DNA of 64,000 bases, from the NCBI GenBank assembly GCA_003001795.1, contig PVNI01000015.1, positions 1-64,000 of the forward strand, given 5' to 3'. Below are positions 60,328-64,000 of the stretch, one piece after another. The notes beneath the pieces are model-generated. The model was given only the letters and a program-made list of their open reading frames with translations. It did not search any database and was not told where the DNA came from. Position 1 is the stretch's first letter. Each line of letters begins with the position of its first letter. This DNA is from Actinomadura viridilutea. Lineage in GTDB: Bacteria; Actinomycetota; Actinomycetes; Streptosporangiales; Streptosporangiaceae. The translations under genes and the position numbers were made by a program.

Positions 60328-62400
60328 ATGCGCTGGGACAACCTGCGGCTCGACGACGGGGCCGAGCCCGGCCCGGCGGCGCCGCTGATCGAACGACGCG
60401 CGGTCGCCCGGACGTTCGACACGCCCGGCTTCCGCGGCATCACCTTCTACGAAGTGCAGGCCCGTTCGATCATCAACCGCGTCCCGGCCGCCTCCCGCAT
60501 GCCCTTCCGCTGGACCATCAACCCCTACCGGGGGTGCTCCCACGCGTGCGTCTACTGCCTGTCGGGCGACACCCCGATCCTCATGGCCGACGGCGGCACC
60601 AGGCCCCTGCGGGATCTGCGCGTCGGCGACCGCATCTACGGCACGCGCCGGGAGGGGGACGGTCGCCGGTACGCGGTGACGGAGGTCCTCGCCCACTGGC
60701 GGACGGTCAAGCCCGCCTACCGCGTCACCTTGCAGGACGGCACCCGCCTCATCACCAGCGGCGACCACCGCTTCTTGAGCGACCGCGGCTGGAGGTACGT
60801 CACGGACGCCGAACCCGGCGGCGCCCGGCGTCCGCACCTGGCCGTCGGCGACCGTCTGGTCGGCACCGGCGGGTTCGCCGCACCGCCGAAGGTCGACGAC
60901 GACTACCGCCGCGGCTACCTGTCCGCGGTGGTGCGCGTTCCGGACGGTGTCCGCCCGCACCACGTTCGTCTGCCCGCCGACGAGGTCGAGGTGCTGGACA
61001 GGGTCCGCCGCTATCTGGAGCACTTCGGCGTCCCCCACGACGCGGCAGACCGCGCCGTCGAGGAGACACCGCGCGGTGCGGAGCGCCGGCGTCTCGGCGG
61101 GGCCGTCGCGCTGGCCGACGTCGAGCAGGTGACCCGGTGGCCGCGGCACCCGTCGCGGTCGTGGTACGCGGGTCTGCTCGCCGGACTGTTCGACACCGGC
61201 GGCGAGATCCACGATGACGAGGGCGACGGCCTCGAAGGCGGGGCGCGGATCACCGTCGCCGACATGCGACTGTCCCGCGGGTTGGCAGACGGCCTGGCGG
61301 CCCTCGGCCTCCCCTTCGAGACGTGCGCCGCCCCGGCGGGCGGCGCCGCGACGCGGGTCCGCCTCGCCGGCGGGCCGCGCGAACGGCTCCGCTTCCTCCA
61401 CACGGTCGATCCGGCCGTCACACGGAAGCGGTCGATCGAAGGCGCGGCGCTCGACGGGGACGCCGCGCTGCGCGTGGTGTCGATCGAACCGCTGGGGCTC
61501 GAGACGCCCATGTACGACATCACCACCGGCACCGGCGACTTCATCGCCGACGGGGTGGTCTCGCACAACTGCTTCGCGCGCGGCTCGCACGAGTACCTGG
61601 ACCTGGACTCCGGCGCCGACTTCGACTCCAAGATCGTCGTGAAGGTGAACGCGGGCGAGCTGGTCCGCCGGGAGCTGGCGGCGCCGCGCTGGCGCGGCGA
61701 GCACATCGCGATGGGCACCAACGTCGACTGCTACCAGCGCGCCGAGGGCCGGTACCGGCTGATGCCCCCGATCCTGGAGGCGCTGCGGGACGCCGCCAAC
61801 CCGTTCTCCATCCTCACCAAGGGATCGCTGATCCTGCGGGATCTGCCGCTGCTGGCGGAGGCGGCCGAGCGCACGGAGGTCAGCACGGCGGTGTCGGTGG
61901 GGTTCCTCGACCGCGAGCTGTGGCGGCTGGTGGAGCCGGGCACGCCGTCCCCCGACAAGAGGCTGGAGGTGTGCGCGGCGCTGAACGACGCGGGCGTGCG
62001 CTGCGGCGTGGTGATGGGGCCGGTGCTGCCGTACATGACCGACTCTCCGGCGCAGCTGGAGGAGGCCGTGCGGCGGATCGCCGAGGCGGGCGCCACCTCG
62101 GTGACGGCGATCACGCTGCATCTGCGGCCGGGGGCGCGCGAGTGGTTCCTGGCGTGGCTGCGCGAGCATCGCCCGGACCTGGTGAAGCCGTACGCGCGGC
62201 TGTACCGGGGCGGCGCGTACGCTCCGCGGGAGTTCCAGGAGCGGATCTCTCTGCGGGTGAAAGAGTTGGCGGCCAAGTACGGCATCGACCGCCGCTCGCT
62301 GGGCCATCGCGGTTCGGCGGGCCGCTCCGGACCAGTGCCCGGTGAAACACCCACCGTCGGCTCGTCGCCCAGCGCGCCGGAGCAGCTGTCGCTACTGTGA
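60328..62400 (+). CDS. Rv2578c-family radical SAM protein interrupted by an intein
   Basis: The precursor has 690 residues; the spliced product would have 352. The N-extein runs to CSHACVY and the C-extein resumes CFARGSHEYLDLDSG, giving after splicing the radical SAM motif CSHACVYC with Cys70, Cys74 and Cys415 (precursor numbering). The following segments (VKVNAGELVRREL, IAMGTNVDCYQ) fit Rv2578c/SplB-like enzymes. Substrate unknown. ATG 60328 follows GGGGGGTG at proper spacing; an ATG 18 bp upstream is less likely. The gene is monocistronic, divergent from the GHL10-like gene. Confidence 0.92.
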   Translation: MRWDNLRLDDGAEPGPAAPLIERRAVARTFDTPGFRGITFYEVQARSIINRVPAASRMPFRWTINPYRGCSHACVYCLSGDTPILMADGGTRPLRDLRVGDRIYGTRREGDGRRYAVTEVLAHWRTVKPAYRVTLQDGTRLITSGDHRFLSDRGWRYVTDAEPGGARRPHLAVGDRLVGTGGFAAPPKVDDDYRRGYLSAVVRVPDGVRPHHVRLPADEVEVLDRVRRYLEHFGVPHDAADRAVEETPRGAERRRLGGAVALADVEQVTRWPRHPSRSWYAGLLAGLFDTGGEIHDDEGDGLEGGARITVADMRLSRGLADGLAALGLPFETCAAPAGGAATRVRLAGGPRERLRFLHTVDPAVTRKRSIEGAALDGDAALRVVSIEPLGLETPMYDITTGTGDFIADGVVSHNCFARGSHEYLDLDSGADFDSKIVVKVNAGELVRRELAAPRWRGEHIAMGTNVDCYQRAEGRYRLMPPILEALRDAANPFSILTKGSLILRDLPLLAEAAERTEVSTAVSVGFLDRELWRLVEPGTPSPDKRLEVCAALNDAGVRCGVVMGPVLPYMTDSPAQLEEAVRRIAEAGATSVTAITLHLRPGAREWFLAWLREHRPDLVKPYARLYRGGAYAPREFQERISLRVKELAAKYGIDRRSLGHRGSAGRSGPVPGETPTVGSSPSAPEQLSLL
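60556..61569 (+). other. intein, 338 residues, with degenerate LAGLIDADG region
   Basis: It starts CLSGDTPILM (block A, nucleophile Cys1), has the block B GDHRFLS with the splicing His, and ends ADGVVSHN followed by Cys (blocks F and G, His-Asn and +1 Cys). All splicing residues are intact. In the middle WYAGLLAGLFDTGGEI is the second LAGLIDADG motif; the first (RGYLSAVVRVPDG) is weak, so homing activity may be lost. Confidence 0.92.
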
Positions 62401-62652
62401 GCGCGGGTCGCGCCCAGGTGCGATGATCCGAACGGCCCGCGCATGTCCATGTGCAGGGCGTGCGGGTCGCGGTGGCGTGAGCACAGCTGGGCTCCGGCAG
62501 CTCGTTCCGGCCATCACTCCCCTCCCCTGTCGCGAGTGGGCTCCACCCGCTTGAGCAGCGCACGGGAACTGGCCACTCCACGGCTGCGGCTGCGACGCTG
62601 GCGCAACAGCGACCGCCCCGCCTGTACAGCGGCCCGAGGGGTGCACTGGAGG

Positions 62653-62736
62653 CCAGGCGTGTGCTCCGCCTGTCCTGTGGTCACCGCCGGGAGCGCGGCC
62701 GGGCGCGGACGTGCATCCGTTCGCCCTGGCGGCCGA
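62653..62736. repeat. left arm of an 84-bp inverted repeat
   Basis: It pairs with 63383-63466 with about six mismatches. It covers the last 19 codons of the XRE-cupin gene and about 28 bp of its 3' flank. Confidence 0.88.
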
Positions 62737-63268
62737 AGAGGCTCAGCAACTCCACCGGGCCCTCCCCGGTGGAACCGAACCAGTGCGGCAACCGGGTGTC
62801 GAACTCGGCGGCCTCACCCGGTCCCAAGACCAGGTCGCGGTCCGCCAGCACCAGACGCAGCCGCCCCGACAACACATACAGCCACTCGTAGCCCTCATGA
62901 GTGACCGGATCGGGCGTGCGACGCGACGCCGGAAGCACCATTTTGAACGACTGCAGCGGCCCCGGCTGCCGCGTCAACGGAAGCACCACCGTGCCGTTCC
63001 TGCGCAGCGGTTTGAGACGCACCCGAGGATCGCCCACCTCCGGCGCGCCGACCAACTCGTCCAGGGGCACTTGATGCGCCTGCGCCAGCGGCAGCAGCAG
63101 CTCCAGGCTCGGTCGGCGCTGCCCCGACTCCAGACGCGACAACGTGCTCTTGGAGATGCCCGTCGCCTCCGACAGCGCCGCCAGCGTCACCCCGCGCTCG
63201 GTGCGCAGCCGCTTGAGCCGCGGCCCCACCTCGGCCAGGGCCCGGGCGATCCCCGACTCGTCCTTCAT
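62681..63268 (-). CDS. XRE-family regulator with C-terminal cupin domain
   Basis: A 195-residue regulator: helix-turn-helix at about 15-70 (LKRLRTERGVTLAALSEATGISKSTLSRLESGQRRPSLE in outline) and a cupin domain at about 110-190 (HEGYEWLYVLSGRLRLVL, GPGEAAEFDTRLPHWFG). HTH-cupin regulators sense small ligands. The whole gene lies between two arms of an 84-bp inverted repeat, whose left arm contains its own 3' end. GGAGGT abuts the ATG unusually closely. Confidence 0.88.
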   Translation of the reverse strand: MKDESGIARALAEVGPRLKRLRTERGVTLAALSEATGISKSTLSRLESGQRRPSLELLLPLAQAHQVPLDELVGAPEVGDPRVRLKPLRRNGTVVLPLTRQPGPLQSFKMVLPASRRTPDPVTHEGYEWLYVLSGRLRLVLADRDLVLGPGEAAEFDTRLPHWFGSTGEGPVELLSLFGRQGERMHVRARPRSRR

Positions 63269-63382
63269 ACCTCCGATTACACGCCCAGGTTCCGGAACAA
63301 GCGACAAAGGTTGCTGAAACAGCACCACCGGAGCCTGATCGTCGCGCCCCGGGGCACCGCGCCATGCTCCGCGAGGCGTCCC

Positions 63383-63466
63383 TCGGCTGCCAGGGTGAAC
63401 GGATGCACGTCCGCGCCCGGCCTCGCTTCCGGCGGTGACCGCAGGACAGGCGGAGCACACGCCTGG
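63383..63466. repeat. right arm of the 84-bp inverted repeat
   Basis: Inverted copy of 62653-62736, placed 115 bp upstream of the XRE-cupin start. Read on the plus strand it encodes QGERMHVRARPRFRR and a stop, the same tail as the XRE-cupin protein, so it looks like the end of a second, otherwise missing copy. Confidence 0.85.
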
Positions 63467-63659
63467 TCTTTCGGGCTTCTCGTTCCGCGCTCACGCCACC
63501 GTGACCCGCCACAAGGCACTCGAGGCCGCGGCGAAGCCGTCCGCTGCCGCGGCCCTCGCCATCTCAAGGGAAGGCCGACCATCAGGTCGTTCCTGGGACA
63601 ACGTCGAGGTCGGCGGGCGATTCGTTGCGGCTATGCCTTTTGTGGAGCCGCTCGGCGCG

Positions 63660-63950
63660 GCTGGGTTGGGGCCGAGACGTCATCGCGACAGAACTGAGCG
63701 CGAAGCGCGCGTGCCTGCGCAGCCGTGGGATCAGTTGCACGATTCCCGTCAAGGTCGACCAGGCCCGCCACCGCCGTGTCAGGGCAGCCGGCATGGTCGG
63801 CCGCCGTCCAAAGCGCTGGATCACCGGTGACGCCATGCGGTCGAGTGCGGCATTAACCGGCTCAAACCGGCCGGTCCGTGCGCGCGTATGACAGCCGTCC
63901 GTTCCGAGGCGGCCCTCCACGGCGCAGTCATCAACGAAGCAATGAGGCTG
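63660..63950 (+). pseudogene. decayed IS5-family transposase
   Basis: Transposase segments in order but in two frames: RGISCTIPVKVDQARHRR (63720-63773) matches the RGIxxTIPEKxDQxRHR block, and RHAVECGINRLK (63831-63866) matches the block holding the DDE glutamate. GAVINEAM (about 63930) matches the family end VAAINEWL. No intact frame or terminal repeats were seen. The window ends 50 bp later. Confidence 0.75.
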
Positions 63951-64000
63951 ACGGCGGCGGACCTCGCACAGGCGGTCAAGCCCAAACTGCGCGGATGGCT

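Noticed and set aside
1..64000. CRISPR arrays, rRNA or complete tRNA genes
   Set aside because: No regularly spaced repeats or recognisable rRNA/tRNA sequences were seen on reading both strands.

Overview
This window is high-GC actinobacterial DNA with GGAGG-type ribosome sites, frequent GTG starts and ATGA/GTGA stop-start overlaps. Several genes point to a non-Streptomyces actinomycete, possibly Streptosporangiales (Actinomadura-like): an intein-containing Rv2578c-type radical SAM gene, a rifampin monooxygenase with its promoter element, and a van-type resistance regulon. This placement is inference. The window looks like an accessory or chromosome-arm region: many small antibiotic-resistance and redox modules are separated by decayed DNA (pseudogenes of rsgA, an RNA ligase, a DHA2-type transporter, an SDR enzyme and two IS5-family transposases).

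Layout. 0-5 kb: a partial gene, a possible 47-residue peptide gene, a decayed rsgA, then a glycopeptide-response locus (vanJ-vanY divergent from vanR-vanS, with no vanHAX here). 5-11 kb: a co-directional series on the minus strand with several stop-start overlaps (DksA/TraR zinc protein, actin/MreB-like protein, small ORFs, SPFH protein, NhaP2-type antiporter, KhtT-like subunit, ArsB/NhaD transporter), which looks like an ion-homeostasis or envelope-stress operon. 11.8-17 kb: a DrrAB-type exporter, a solitary tyrosine recombinase and an APC permease. 17.7-23.5 kb: rifampin monooxygenase (rox), Asp/Glu racemase with a LysR regulator, and an erythromycin esterase divergent from a double-MerR regulator. 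24-26 kb: Rrf2 regulator, MFS exporter and RidA. 26.3-32 kb: a zinc-finger coiled-coil protein behind a strong palindrome, an unknown protein, a Tat-exported bicovalent FAD oxidase, an isochorismatase-fold hydrolase and an AraC regulator.

32-39 kb: frameshifted SDR plus Rrf2 (shared operator motif), SigJ-type sigma factor, DHA2 transporter remnant, BpsA-like aminopropyltransferase, RNA ligase pseudogene next to an IS5 remnant, and a crcB-DUF190-crcB fluoride-export operon. The crcB leader folds like a fluoride riboswitch but differs from the consensus at conserved bases. 39-45 kb: unknown coiled-coil protein, small secreted protein, cytochrome P450, secreted family-3 glycosidase. 45-51 kb: a two-gene overlapping pair (von Willebrand A protein and ARPP-1/DUF6569-like protein) behind a TetR regulator, which is divergent from a DrrAB-type exporter across a perfect 33-bp palindrome; then an EamA transporter. 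51.6-54.3 kb: a 900-residue protein with a degenerate AAA+ domain. 54-58.5 kb: ArsR-AHSA1-DHFR-like operon, WYL regulator, anti-sigma-type kinase, DUF3040. 58.5-64 kb: lipoprotein glycosyl hydrolase-like protein, radical SAM protein with an intein inserted at its Fe-S cysteine, an XRE-cupin regulator bracketed by 84-bp inverted repeats, and a decayed IS5 transposase.

The recurring theme is self-contained regulator-plus-effector modules (VanRS/VanYJ, RAE/Rox, MerR-MerR/Ere, Rrf2/MFS-RidA, Rrf2/SDR, TetR/ABC, ArsR/AHSA1), most with a palindrome or repeat visible at the promoter. The best candidates for something undescribed are the VWA/ARPP-1 pair, the pseudo-AAA protein, the variant fluoride riboswitch, the actin-SPFH-antiporter operon and the palindrome-controlled zinc coiled-coil gene.
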